Positions 1-8,785 of a stretch of 64,000 nt of DNA are shown piece after piece. This stretch comes from Muribaculaceae bacterium (GTDB taxonomy: Bacteria; Bacteroidota; Bacteroidia; Bacteroidales; Muribaculaceae): assembly GCA_029058745.1 (NCBI GenBank), contig JAIDXM010000020.1:1-64000 (forward strand), read 5' to 3'. Position 1 is the first letter of the stretch. Each line of letters starts with the position of its first letter. Under the pieces are notes generated by a model, which made no database searches, was not told where the DNA came from, and saw only the letters and a list, made by a program, of their open reading frames with translations. The position numbers were made by a program, and so were the translations under genes.

Positions 1-80
1 CTTCCCATTCCGAACAGAGAAGTTAAACCTTATCACGCCGATGGTACTGCGAAAGCGGAAGAGTAGGTAATCGCCGCTTT
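1..80 (+). rRNA. rrf: 5S ribosomal RNA, 3' part (cut by window start)
   Basis: The sequence carries the conserved 5S core CCATTCCGAACAGAGAAGTT, then ATCACGCCGATGGTACTGCG and the 3' GAGTAGGTAATCGCCGC. The 5' third lies outside the window, so a 16S-23S-5S operon reading rightward probably precedes it. A rho-independent hairpin follows directly. Two degenerate copies of the same gene lie downstream. Confidence 0.93.
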
Positions 81-85
81 AGAGA

Positions 86-115
86 CCGGATTGAGATTTT
101 CTCAGTCCGGTTTTT
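86..115 (+). terminator. Terminator of the rRNA operon
   Basis: CCGGATTGAG (87-96) can pair with CTCAGTCCGG (101-110), with one G-U pair, and five T follow. It sits six bases after the 5S end, the usual position for the rRNA operon terminator. Confidence 0.85.
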
Positions 116-121
116 GCATAT

Positions 122-133
122 ATGTCCTTACAT
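122..133. repeat. Relic of the right end of the REP-like element
   Basis: ATGTCCTTACAT differs by one base from the right terminus of the two complete 130-bp elements (ATGTCCCTACAT). The bases after it (GATAAGAGTTCGATG) also align with those after element 1 (TCTAAGAACTTGGATG). It therefore looks like the remains of an element that once separated the first two 5S copies. Confidence 0.45.
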
Positions 134-258
134 GATAAGAGTTCGATGTAGTTTCCGGGTTCCACCTCTTCGCTTCCCGTATTTTGGCCGAACAGAGAGG
201 TCAGCCCTTGTCACGCCAGTGGCGCTGCGAAAGCGGAAGAGTAGGTAATCGCCGCCTT
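134..258 (+). pseudogene. Degenerate second 5S rRNA copy
   Basis: From the GGGTTCCACCTC block (157) to AGTAGGTAATCGCCGCC (240-256) the sequence aligns along the 5S rRNA, including CGAACAGAGAGGTCAG and TGCGAAAGCGGAAGAG. It has about six extra bases in the CCATTCCGAAC region (CCCGTATTTTGGCCGAAC) and changed bases in the 5' arm, so it probably does not fold as a working 5S. The third copy shares the insertion, so copy 3 probably arose from copy 2. It retains a strong terminator of its own. A divergent but functional 5S cannot be excluded. Confidence 0.7.
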
Positions 259-261
259 AGA

Positions 262-293
262 GAGTTGCAAGCGTCGCTTGCAACTCTTTTTTT
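262..293 (+). terminator. Terminator after second 5S copy
   Basis: GAGTTGCAAGC (262-272) and GCTTGCAACTC (276-286) form a perfect 11-bp stem with a three-base loop and a run of seven T. Its stem differs from that of the first 5S terminator. Confidence 0.85.
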
Positions 294-320
294 GCATATA
301 TATCTGTGACAGATGACTTT

Positions 321-450
321 ATGTAGGGACATGCCTTTGGCATGTTTGCCTGGTATCGTCCGTCGTTTGTTCATTTTGCATCATAATTGCGTGTTTTATG
401 CGTCGAGAATATCGCGTGCTATCCAACATGCCGGAGGCATGTCCCTACAT
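321..450. repeat. REP-like paired palindromic element, copy 1 (130 bp)
   Basis: The ends are inverted repeats, ATGTAGGGACATGCC at left and GGCATGTCCCTACAT at right. Each end is also a small hairpin on its own (ACATGCC, three-base loop, GGCATGT) headed by GTAG. Two GTAG-headed hairpins facing each other are the layout of a BIME, i.e. paired REP sequences mobilised by RAYT (TnpA-REP) transposases. No transposase is encoded inside. Short ORFs through it are artefacts of the palindromes. Confidence 0.75.
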
Positions 451-454
451 TCTA

Positions 455-568
455 AGAACTTGGATGCTTATTTCAGGGTTCCACCCCTTCACTTCCCATA
501 TAATGGCTAAACAGAGAGGTCAGACCTTGTCACGCCGATGGCGATGCGAAAGCGGAAGGGTAGGTGAT
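455..568 (+). pseudogene. Degenerate third 5S rRNA copy
   Basis: CAGGGTTCCACC (473-484), AACAGAGAGGTCAGACCTTGTCACGCCGATGGCG and TGCGAAAGCGGAAGGGTAGGTGATG match 5S rRNA in order. It carries the same insertion as copy 2 plus more substitutions, lacks the 3' end and its terminator, and runs almost straight into the second REP-like element. Not expected to be functional. Confidence 0.65.
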
Positions 569-574
569 GTCTTT

Positions 575-704
575 ATGTAGGGACATGCCTTTGGCATGTT
601 TGCCGGGTATCGTCCGGTGGTTGTCTATTTTGCATCACAATTGCGTGTTTTACGTGTCGAGAGTATGGTGTGGCATCCAACATGCCGGAGGCATGTCCCT
701 ACAT
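575..704. repeat. REP-like paired palindromic element, copy 2 (130 bp)
   Basis: Same length and ends as the element at 321-450, with scattered substitutions in the centre. It is preceded by GATGTCTTT, matching GATGACTTT before copy 1. The whole 5S-plus-element block therefore looks duplicated in tandem, rather than two independent insertions. Confidence 0.75.
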
Positions 705-783
705 GCTAATAAATTGAATACAAAGAGAGAGGCAAAACATAACTGAGCATTCTCAATTTGATTTATTTCTGTATGGACTTGTA

Positions 784-2409
784 TTACAATTTATATGTCA
801 ACATTAGGTGAAATCCAAGTTGCTTGCTGCGTACAATAGGACTGCTCACTGTGGTATTACCCGTCGTTATTGACATATCGGTATATTCTGTTATTCTTGA
901 ATAGTAATCAATGCCTCCTGCCAGATAAAGACGCTTCCACAAACGATAGTTGACTGATGCTTCAAGATGATTGAAAGATGAATGGGATGCGTCTCCTTGA
1001 ACATCCACCGGCTTCCCCTCCGGGGTAAGAGACCAATCAAAGTTGGCATCATAGCCATTCCATGTGTATGTTTTATAAAACTGATTAGCTAATCTGACGG
1101 ATAACCTGTCATTTGATAATGCCCAGTTCAGCCCTGTTTTAATAGAGAATCCTGAGCCCCAGTTGTAATTACGGTGATAGTCACGGTAGAAATCGGTCAA
1201 TACGCCAGCCAGGATGACTCCATTAAGATGCATATAGCCATCAAACGACATTAGTTTTGATGGAAAGTATTTTATCATTGCTCCGCCTCCGACAGAAGCG
1301 GGAGTTCCCATTTTATATGGAACAGAACAAGGAAAGTACATGGCATTCCTTTCCGGCCTTATCGTGTCAGAATCGAAATAATCAAAATGCTGATATAATC
1401 CGATGTTCAGATTTACATTGTTTTTGTCAAATATCTCTTTTGACAAAAGTCGTCCCATGATTTCCACTCTGCTTAACAGAGGCTGGGACTTGATGCCTTG
1501 CAGTTCCATAAGAAACGAGAAGTAACCGTAAGGAGCTTTTGTTGTTTCCGCAAATCTGTCGCCATATTCGATGTTGATTTCAGCGACCGCCCCGCCCCGG
1601 CTTCCTTCATCGTTTTCAGTAAGGGAGAGAAATCTGCCACCCAACGACAGTTCCACACAGATAGGAGGAATTCCAAACCTGCGACCGGATGTCGCTCGTT
1701 TTTTCCATGCAGCTCCGGTAACTAATCGGGTTATTCCTTTCATAGGATCTACAAGAAATGCCGCAAACTCACGTCCAAAACGCTCGCCTCCGGTGCTTCT
1801 GTCATCAAGGATAAGGTCGGAGGCCCGGTAAAGAACCTCACCGAGTGCCGCACCACCTATAGGAGTGGCAATGATATCGTTGGTGGAAGGATACTCGCAC
1901 TCCATAAACATTTCCCACATGGCACTTCCTCCAATAGCAAACAGTTCAGATTGCCAGAAGTTGAAACCATTGGAGCGTCCGGCATTGAAAAATATCGAAC
2001 CATTGTAGGGATGATCAAACATATTGGTATGCAGGTGGTCGTCATCCCATTCAAAACCATGCCTGAAATTCTCCTTGATCGTATTCCATGAAATATAGGC
2101 ATAATGTCCTTTCAACACATATCTGTCAAAAGCCCAGAGTCCTATATTGAAACCGACTGTCTCGGCTCCAGCTCGCCAGAAAGCCTTGCCATTGTGGAAC
2201 CGGACATCAGTACTGTCGGGCAAAACCGGAGTCGATACAATATGTCTGTAAGGCATATGTTCGCAATGATTATTTAGCTTATAATCACCCGTAGAATTAT
2301 GATTGCCGATAATAATGCAACTGTCGGCAACTACAGGAGATTGTGAATAACCTGCAACAACTGTTATCAACAACAGGAAAAGGGTCGATATATATTTAAT
2401 TATTTTCAT
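784..2409 (-). CDS. DUF3943 domain outer-membrane protein
   Basis: 541-residue exported protein. The ATG at 2409 is chosen over the longer frame (2475) because it has GGAG about eight bases upstream and begins a clean signal peptide (MKIIKYISTLFLLLITVVAG, cleavage after YSQ). The middle has the conserved block of DUF3943 proteins: WEMFMECEYPSTNDIIATP, then GGAALGEVLYRASDLILDD and an AAFLVDPMKG segment. The C-terminal half alternates hydrophobic and aromatic residues as in beta-barrel strands and ends in LTYKL, so an outer-membrane location is likely. The molecular role of the family is unknown. It stands alone, divergent from the TonB receptor across a 525-bp gap. Confidence 0.75.
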   Translation of the reverse strand: MKIIKYISTLFLLLITVVAGYSQSPVVADSCIIIGNHNSTGDYKLNNHCEHMPYRHIVSTPVLPDSTDVRFHNGKAFWRAGAETVGFNIGLWAFDRYVLKGHYAYISWNTIKENFRHGFEWDDDHLHTNMFDHPYNGSIFFNAGRSNGFNFWQSELFAIGGSAMWEMFMECEYPSTNDIIATPIGGAALGEVLYRASDLILDDRSTGGERFGREFAAFLVDPMKGITRLVTGAAWKKRATSGRRFGIPPICVELSLGGRFLSLTENDEGSRGGAVAEINIEYGDRFAETTKAPYGYFSFLMELQGIKSQPLLSRVEIMGRLLSKEIFDKNNVNLNIGLYQHFDYFDSDTIRPERNAMYFPCSVPYKMGTPASVGGGAMIKYFPSKLMSFDGYMHLNGVILAGVLTDFYRDYHRNYNWGSGFSIKTGLNWALSNDRLSVRLANQFYKTYTWNGYDANFDWSLTPEGKPVDVQGDASHSSFNHLEASVNYRLWKRLYLAGGIDYYSRITEYTDMSITTGNTTVSSPIVRSKQLGFHLMLTYKL

Positions 2410-2934
2410 TTTTTCTCCGGAAATGATTCGGTTATTATAATTACGTAAAGCTATGATTCTGATTTTGTGTAGCATCCTAAAATGCCTATTTCATTTAAAA
2501 TAGTATGATTACTGCCATTATTATTGTTGTTTGAAAGGAAGGATTATAGTTGCCTACTGCTTGACCTGGCGCTTTGGAATGTCAAGCAGTAGAGCCGAAT
2601 TGAAATGAGGCTCAAGAGAGTCCTCGTCTTCTTTGTTACAGCTAAATATATAATTGCTATGAACATAGAGTAAATACTCGTTAAAAGATACTTTTTAATC
2701 ATATTATTATTATTTGTTCAACTATAAGACATGATTTTTAGAGAAAACCCCTATTGCAGGTGCAAAAAATTCATATTCTGTCAGCTGTAGGTTTATTCAT
2801 CGTTTGAGTTGAAGTCGAAGCACATAAAGCGCGTTTTTCATTGGCGAAAGCGGAATGTTTATAACTCTTGACGCTCTTGCGTAATACTTGTTTTGTGTGA
2901 TAATATTTTATGAGGATGCTACGTTTTGATTTAG
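2410..2934. other. Intergenic gap with a perfect 12-bp inverted repeat
   Basis: Divergent promoter space between the DUF3943 gene and the TonB receptor gene. CTACTGCTTGAC (2554-2565) and GTCAAGCAGTAG (2581-2592) are perfect inverted repeats around a 15-base loop, without a T run on either side, so it is more likely a regulatory or RNA structure than a terminator. No supported ORF and no clear TAnnTTTG promoter was found. Confidence 0.5.
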
Positions 2935-5337
2935 ATGAGAATACTTTTTATTATATATACTTCTTTGGCATGTCTGTTGCTTTCTCCTGAGGTTTTTGCT
3001 GACAATGTGAGGATTTCAGGGAATGTGCGCGACAGTGAGAATAAACCGGTGGAATTCGGTACGGTGCGTATCGATGGCACCTCAATAGGGACTAACACTG
3101 ATTTGAACGGGCATTATACGTTGACGGTTGCGGAAAAAGACACGATTAATGTCGTGTTCAGTTGTATAGGATTCAAGACGGTTACTCACAGGTTGATTAA
3201 GCCGAAGGGGGATCTCACGCTTAACGTGAAGATGTATCCCGACGATTACATGCTCAGTGAGGTGGAGGTGACATCTTTCCGCGACAATATTAACGGAATG
3301 CAGAGTTTCAGTGCCGAGTCATTCAAACTGTCGCCAGATGTGTCAGGAGGGAGTATCGAATCGATGATCTCGACTTTCGCCGGAGTTAATTCCTCCAACG
3401 AGATGAGTTCACAATACTCAGTCAGGGGAGGTTCATTCGACGAGAATTCGGTCTATATCAACGGTGTTGAAATCTACAGGCCCCAATTGGTGAGAAGTGG
3501 AGAGCAAGAGGGTTTGAGTATAATCAATCCGGATATGGTTGGCAATATAAAATTCTCTACGGGTGGTTTCCCCGCGAGATATGCCGACAAGATGTCCTCG
3601 GTGCTCGACATCAGGTATCGAGAGCCGGAGGCGTTTGAGGGGCACCTTTCTATGAGTCTTATGGGTGGCTCTTTGGCATTTGGGACAAGTTCGAACAAGT
3701 TTTCGCAGATGCACGGCTTCCGATTCAAGAAGAACAATTCGTTGCTCTCCTCCTTGGAAACCCGAGGTGAGTATGACCCGACCTATCTTGACTATCAGAC
3801 CAACATGACATATAAGGTCAACGACAAGTTTAATATCAATCTTCTCGGAAACATATCGGTTAACGACTACTGTTTCACTCCAGCCAATAGGGAGACATCA
3901 TTCGGCACCATATCAGACGTAAAACAGTTCAAGGTATATTTCGATGGTAAGGAGAAGGATATTTTTGAGACATATCTTGCCACATTGTCATTTAATTACA
4001 AGAAAAGCCGTTCCACGGCTTATTCACTCCTTCTGTCGTGGTTCCTCACTAATGAGATGGTGAGCTATGACATTTCCGGAGAATACTGGCTTGACAAGGC
4101 CGGCACAAGCGGAGTGGGAGGGGAACTTGGAGTCGGGAAATATATGGAGCATTCGCGCAACCGTCTCAAGGCATCAGTAATAACGGCAGCCTTGCGAGGA
4201 AGCACGGTGTTGGGAGCAAATCACCTTTCCTATGGCCTGTCATATGTCCACGAGAATTTCAGGGACCGCACGAAGGAGTGGGAGTGGCGTGACAGCGCCG
4301 GTTATTCAATGCCTGTATTGCCGGACGGAGTCCATCTGATATATAACCTTACCTCGCGACAGGACCTGTCCTCAAACAGGATGTCGATGTTTCTGGAGGA
4401 TGGTTTGTATTTTGAGAGTGCGTCTGCTTTCATGACACTAAATGCGGGTCTCAGGCTATCCTATTGGGACTTCAATAAGGAGTTTCTGGTGTCGCCACGG
4501 GTCAACTTCAGTCTGTCGCCTGAGGGCAACAGAAACTGGGACTTCAGGGCGGCCTTGGGTATGTATTACCAATCTCCGTTCTATAAGGAGTTCCGGGAGG
4601 CAATAACTGATGACCTGGGTAATGCATACGTGCGCCTAAACAAGGATATCAAATCACCGAGAAGCATCCAGTTCGTTGTCGGAGCAGACTATGTGTTCCG
4701 GACAATGAACAGGCCGTTTAAGGTGACATGTGAGGCATACTATAAGAACCTTGCCAATCTTATCTCTTATGAATATGACAATCTGAAGGTGACCTACAGC
4801 GGAGAGAATGACGCTAAAGGTTATGCCATGGGTCTTGATTTCAAGCTCTTCGGGCAATTCGTGCCAGGGTCTGATTCATGGGTTTCATTCTCATTGATGA
4901 AGACAAACCAGAATCTCAACGGGAAAAATGTACCTTTGCCTTCCGACCAGAGATATTCCGTCGGGCTATATTTCACAGACTATTTCCCGAAGTTCCCGAA
5001 ACTGAAATTCAGCCTGAGGGGAGTCTTTGCTGACGGACTGACCCTCACCGCACCGAGGATAAGCCGTGATGTGGCGTATTTCCGCGCCCCGGCCTATAAG
5101 CGTGTTGACATAGGATTGTCATATGAACTTGTGGGAAGGGAAAAGGAAGGAGTCCGTACTCATAATTTCTGGCGACATTTCAAGAGCATTACCCTGGGAG
5201 CCGACATATTCAATCTGTTTGATATCTCTAATGTGAGCAGTTATTACTGGGTTACGGATGTAAACAACATACAGTATGCCGTGCCAAACTATCTGACACG
5301 TCGGCAACTCAATATCAGATTGTCGTTTGACTTATAA
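2935..5337 (+). CDS. TonB-dependent outer-membrane receptor with carboxypeptidase-like N-terminal domain
   Basis: 800 residues. Signal peptide 1-22 (cut after PEVFA), then a carboxypeptidase-regulatory-like beta-sandwich (about 23-110, ISGNVRDSENKPVEFGTVRI), a plug domain (about 110-230, including QYSVRGGSFDENSVYINGVE) and a barrel to the C-terminus. It uses TonB/ExbBD energy to import a ligand across the outer membrane; the substrate cannot be told. At 800 residues it is shorter than SusC proteins, and no SusD partner is adjacent, which points to a non-glycan or unknown ligand. Its last 23 bases overlap the end of the convergent B3/B4-domain gene. Confidence 0.88.
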   Translation: MRILFIIYTSLACLLLSPEVFADNVRISGNVRDSENKPVEFGTVRIDGTSIGTNTDLNGHYTLTVAEKDTINVVFSCIGFKTVTHRLIKPKGDLTLNVKMYPDDYMLSEVEVTSFRDNINGMQSFSAESFKLSPDVSGGSIESMISTFAGVNSSNEMSSQYSVRGGSFDENSVYINGVEIYRPQLVRSGEQEGLSIINPDMVGNIKFSTGGFPARYADKMSSVLDIRYREPEAFEGHLSMSLMGGSLAFGTSSNKFSQMHGFRFKKNNSLLSSLETRGEYDPTYLDYQTNMTYKVNDKFNINLLGNISVNDYCFTPANRETSFGTISDVKQFKVYFDGKEKDIFETYLATLSFNYKKSRSTAYSLLLSWFLTNEMVSYDISGEYWLDKAGTSGVGGELGVGKYMEHSRNRLKASVITAALRGSTVLGANHLSYGLSYVHENFRDRTKEWEWRDSAGYSMPVLPDGVHLIYNLTSRQDLSSNRMSMFLEDGLYFESASAFMTLNAGLRLSYWDFNKEFLVSPRVNFSLSPEGNRNWDFRAALGMYYQSPFYKEFREAITDDLGNAYVRLNKDIKSPRSIQFVVGADYVFRTMNRPFKVTCEAYYKNLANLISYEYDNLKVTYSGENDAKGYAMGLDFKLFGQFVPGSDSWVSFSLMKTNQNLNGKNVPLPSDQRYSVGLYFTDYFPKFPKLKFSLRGVFADGLTLTAPRISRDVAYFRAPAYKRVDIGLSYELVGREKEGVRTHNFWRHFKSITLGADIFNLFDISNVSSYYWVTDVNNIQYAVPNYLTRRQLNIRLSFDL

Positions 5338-5992
5338 TTTTATACCGGAAATCAGACAGATAGGCATGCCTGAGCAGTAGGCCTTGAATGAGACTTACAG
5401 TTTCCATGTCCGGCATGCTCTCTCCATATATGTTGACAAGCATAAGAATCCGACGAGTGGATGGCGACAGCTTGGTGCGTTCCTCATCGCTTGTGGGTGT
5501 CCCGATTCCCCCGATGTTGTCCCTATAGACAGGCAATCCCTCGATATTGAGCAATCCTCGTCCTATGGCATGGAATGTGTCTTCTCGTGTGCCGGCATCA
5601 AGAGTGAGCGTGTGGCCGGCCACTTTGTCGAGGTCAAATCCTCCGATGCTGTATCCCGTCATGATTGACACAAGGTTTATGGCGTCAATCAGTGTAGTTG
5701 TCCTGTAGAGTCCCTTTCCGTTCACGATTCTCCGGCAAAGGGCTTCGGCAGAGGGCCTGTAACGGTTAGGCTCTTTCCCAAGAGCCTTATAAGCCATCCG
5801 GGTTTCCCTTATGCCATCCCGCTTGTTTATTTCCGGAAGAGAGAATGTGCGGCTCAATGACTCCATCTCCGCTTCTATTTCACTCCATAGCTCGTCGGAT
5901 GTAGGGGCGTTTGTTACAGATGCTTCTATCTGTATCACCCTTAATGCAGGTGCTGCATTTCTTATTTTGTCAGAGAAAACTATATCAAGCAT
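5315..5992 (-). CDS. B3/B4 (PheRS-beta-like) tRNA-binding domain protein
   Basis: 225 residues starting at the ATG at 5992. The open frame runs on upstream to 6517, but that part is antisense to hisS and non-conserved in style. The middle (about 60-215) has the B3/B4 pattern known from phenylalanyl-tRNA synthetase beta and stand-alone relatives: RMAYKALGKEPNRYRPSAEA, then LVSIMTGYSIGGFDLDKVAG and a late DEERTKLSPSTRRILMLV. Stand-alone B3/B4 proteins are suspected to edit or recognise mischarged tRNA, but the role is not established. It lies head to head with hisS and overlaps the TonB receptor gene tail to tail. Confidence 0.75.
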   Translation of the reverse strand: MLDIVFSDKIRNAAPALRVIQIEASVTNAPTSDELWSEIEAEMESLSRTFSLPEINKRDGIRETRMAYKALGKEPNRYRPSAEALCRRIVNGKGLYRTTTLIDAINLVSIMTGYSIGGFDLDKVAGHTLTLDAGTREDTFHAIGRGLLNIEGLPVYRDNIGGIGTPTSDEERTKLSPSTRRILMLVNIYGESMPDMETVSLIQGLLLRHAYLSDFRYKIISQTTI

Positions 5993-6099
5993 CGTATCAG
6001 GTTTGGATTGAGTATTTGAAGCATGTGCTTTCGGGCGCGAATTTAGCGAATAATGCTGAAAAATGGATATGAACGGGGAAAAATCTGAAAAAAGTTTTG

Positions 6100-6107
6100 T
6101 AATTTCG
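6100..6107 (+). promoter_or_regulatory. Possible -7 box for hisS
   Basis: TAATTTCG resembles the Bacteroidota -7 consensus TAnnTTTG with one mismatch, 60 bases before the hisS start. No convincing -33 box was seen. Confidence 0.3.
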
Positions 6108-6166
6108 CAAATCCGATTGGGTCGCCATAGAGTGGCCGTAAACAAGAATATAACAGAAAAAGAATA

Positions 6167-7534
6167 ATGGCACAGAAACCTTCCATCCCTAAAGGGACAC
6201 GTGATTTCTCTCCGAGTGAAATGTCGCGTCGCAATTATATATTCGACACCATCAAAAGTGTATTCCGTCTCTATGGCTACAAACAGATAGAGACACCGGC
6301 AATGGAGAACCTTTCCACGCTGATGGGAAAATATGGAGAAGAGGGAGACAAGCTGCTGTTCAAGATATTGAACTCCGGAGACTTCATGAAAGGAGTGGAT
6401 GAAAAGAATCTTGATGAAAGAAACCTCGGCAGGCTCACCAAAGAGCTTTGCGAGAAGGGTCTGCGCTACGACCTTACGGTGCCATTCGCCCGGTTCGTGG
6501 TTCAATACCGTGGGCAATTGCAGATGCCGTTCAAGCGTTATCAGATACAGCCGGTGTGGCGTGCCGACCGTCCGCAGAAGGGGCGTTACAGAGAGTTCTA
6601 TCAGTGTGACGCCGATGTTGTGGGGAGCGATTCATTGTGGAATGAGATAGAGTTGCTTTCCATGATAGACATGGTGTTTTCCCGTCTGAAGGTGAGGGTT
6701 GCGATAAAAATAAACAACCGTAAAATCCTGACAGGAATAGCCGAGATGATAGGGGAGGCCGATAAAATTGTGGATATCACCGTAGCGATTGATAAGATTG
6801 ACAAAATCGGGATTGATAATGTCAATGAGGAACTCCGTTCAAAAGGTTTGTCGGAAGAGGCTATCGACAGATTGCGTCCGTTGCTTGAGATGAAAGGGAC
6901 CAATGCCGAGAAGCTCGCTACTCTATCCACTCTTCTTAAGGATTCAGAAATCGGGATGAAGGGTGTTGAGGAGCTTCGCACAGTGGTGGAGGGTTTCGCA
7001 GACCTTGGCCATAACTGTATATCGGAAATCGATGTTTCGCTTGCCCGTGGACTTAACTATTACACAGGCACAATCATAGAAGTGAAGGCACTTGATGTGC
7101 AGATAGGAAGTATCACAGGCGGAGGTAGATATGATAATCTTACGGGAGTGTTCGGAATGCCTGGTCTCTCCGGCGTGGGGATATCGTTTGGGGCCGACAG
7201 GATATATGATGTGTTGAATCAGCTGAATCTTTATCCTTCAGATGTGAGTCAAAGCGTCAAGGTTTTGTTCGTGAATTTTGGAGACAAGGAGGCCGCCGCA
7301 GCCGCCCGTATGATAAAGAGTCTGAGGGAAGAGGGGATATCGGCGGAGCTATACCCAGATGTCGCGAAGATGAAGAAGCAGATGGGCTTCGCGGATTCCG
7401 AACAGATTCCGTATGTGGCGATAATCGGGGAGAGCGAGCTTGAGGAGGGGAATGTAACCCTGAAGGATATGACCTCCGGCGTACAGGAGAAGCTCACACC
7501 CTCAGAGCTTATCGGAAAGTTGAAGAACGACTGA
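6167..7534 (+). CDS. hisS: Histidyl-tRNA synthetase
   Basis: 455 residues; charges tRNA-His with histidine using ATP in the cytoplasm. Class II motifs are in order: PKGTRDFSP near the N-terminus, motif 2 around [20 protein letters not shown], the histidine-binding signature RGLNYYTG, and motif 3 [12 protein letters not shown]. The C-terminal anticodon-binding domain starts near residue 360 (VKVLFVNFG). The loop after motif 1 contains the extended [11 protein letters not shown] stretch. The start follows the usual [14 protein letters not shown] form. The next gene begins three bases after the stop, so the two are probably cotranscribed. Confidence 0.96.
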   Translation: MAQKPSIPKGTRDFSPSEMSRRNYIFDTIKSVFRLYGYKQIETPAMENLSTLMGKYGEEGDKLLFKILNSGDFMKGVDEKNLDERNLGRLTKELCEKGLRYDLTVPFARFVVQYRGQLQMPFKRYQIQPVWRADRPQKGRYREFYQCDADVVGSDSLWNEIELLSMIDMVFSRLKVRVAIKINNRKILTGIAEMIGEADKIVDITVAIDKIDKIGIDNVNEELRSKGLSEEAIDRLRPLLEMKGTNAEKLATLSTLLKDSEIGMKGVEELRTVVEGFADLGHNCISEIDVSLARGLNYYTGTIIEVKALDVQIGSITGGGRYDNLTGVFGMPGLSGVGISFGADRIYDVLNQLNLYPSDVSQSVKVLFVNFGDKEAAAAARMIKSLREEGISAELYPDVAKMKKQMGFADSEQIPYVAIIGESELEEGNVTLKDMTSGVQEKLTPSELIGKLKND

Positions 7535-7537
7535 GAT

Positions 7538-8737
7538 ATGGTGACGATGCAGCAGTTTCTCCTTCGGCAGCCAGCCGCGCCGGAAGAGACCTCGACGGAT
7601 AGGTATTATCTGGATTTATGCAACAGGCTACTGGAAGTGGCGGAGAGGGAAAGACTGTTTCCCTCTTATCCGGTAAAGGTGGTTGAGAGGACGGCCATGG
7701 CTGTTATCGGATACTACCAGGATGTGATATGCGATGCTGGCATATGGCGGTCGTTCATCAACGAATGCCGTAGGCTTTACGGATATACAGTGCCTTTCTA
7801 CGACAATGGAGAGGAGGAATATCTCGATTACGAGCTTAACCGTATTGATGTCAGGTTTATGGTATGGTACGGCCTTTCTATGAACTATGAGGCACGCCGT
7901 GTATGGAATCCGTTGGATTCCGAGATTGTCAATGGAGCCGATGAATGGTGGCGGATTCTCGATGAAGTGTATGATGAGTCGCCATTGCCGGCAGATTATC
8001 GCCTGACCCATGAGCTTGAGATGCATGCGGAGGAAGATTCTGAGGCCATATACAAGCTTGGGAGCTGGCTGTTTCTTCATTGTTATCTCATGACCCCGGC
8101 TTATGCAATGACATTGTCGGAAATAGCATCCGGGATAGACTTGTCGAAAGATGATGGGATGAAGAAACTTCAGGAGAGTATGGACCGCAGTATGGGAGAA
8201 GACCCCACCGGACCGCTTGCCCTGTATCTGCGGGAATGGCTGTATCTTATCATAGAAGGGAAATTGCCTCCGTCGCGAAAGGAGAAGGAGAAGGGTGAAC
8301 ACAAGTATTACACTGCCTTCACGAGAGCCACAGGAGGTAAGGAGATGGCTATTTTTAAATCGTATGAAGAGCTGAACTCGTTTTTCATCTCAGCCTTGGG
8401 CTGGGAGAGTGGCCAGGAACATCTTCCGCAGATTAAGGGAGGACATGACTTTATCCTCATGGTAAACAGGGAAAAGGGGATGTTGTTGGCACGTGATATA
8501 GCACGTTGCATATGCTGTCCTGACAATCCGTTGTATGAAAAGGATTATGCGAAGGTCCATGCCATAGAGCTTCTTACTGAGAGAGGGTGCTGTCCGGGCG
8601 ATCTTTTGCGCCACATCTGCGCCAATGGATGGCTTCCCGACGCGGTGTTTCCAGGAGATGACAATCATGGCCTTGTTGCAGCCAATTATGATTTCATATC
8701 GCGGTGTTATCTCCAACAGTATTACCGAGGGGATTGA
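7538..8737 (+). CDS. DUF3843-like conserved protein
   Basis: 399 residues, soluble, no signal peptide or membrane segment. The N-terminal third has the pattern I associate with DUF3843 of Bacteroidota: TDRYYLDLCN, IGYYQDVICDAGIWRSF, LYGYTVPFY and NRIDVRFMVWY. The centre is rich in acidic and tryptophan residues (ADEWWRILDEVYDESPLP). The C-terminal part has a cysteine-containing ARCICCPDNPLY stretch. No catalytic motif is visible and the function is unknown. The start is three bases after the hisS stop; a second in-frame ATG lies three codons later. It ends at a bidirectional terminator. Confidence 0.7.
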   Translation: MVTMQQFLLRQPAAPEETSTDRYYLDLCNRLLEVAERERLFPSYPVKVVERTAMAVIGYYQDVICDAGIWRSFINECRRLYGYTVPFYDNGEEEYLDYELNRIDVRFMVWYGLSMNYEARRVWNPLDSEIVNGADEWWRILDEVYDESPLPADYRLTHELEMHAEEDSEAIYKLGSWLFLHCYLMTPAYAMTLSEIASGIDLSKDDGMKKLQESMDRSMGEDPTGPLALYLREWLYLIIEGKLPPSRKEKEKGEHKYYTAFTRATGGKEMAIFKSYEELNSFFISALGWESGQEHLPQIKGGHDFILMVNREKGMLLARDIARCICCPDNPLYEKDYAKVHAIELLTERGCCPGDLLRHICANGWLPDAVFPGDDNHGLVAANYDFISRCYLQQYYRGD

Positions 8738-8753
8738 TATAAACCAAATAAAC

Positions 8754-8783
8754 AAAAAATCCGGCAATTGCCGGATTTTTTTT
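8754..8783. terminator. Bidirectional terminator
   Basis: AATCCGGCAATTGCCGGATT is a near-perfect palindrome flanked by A on the left and eight T on the right, between the convergent DUF3843-like and glycosyltransferase genes. It can serve both. Confidence 0.9.
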
Positions 8784-8785
8784 GA

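Noticed and set aside
313-746. Three overlapping 60-65-residue ORFs after the rRNA operon
   Set aside because: They translate the REP-like elements and the decayed 5S copies; the peptides repeat only because the DNA does.
5993-6517. N-terminal extension of the B3/B4-domain gene to 400 residues
   Set aside because: The extra part is antisense to the hisS gene and lacks any family similarity; the fold begins after the ATG at 5992.
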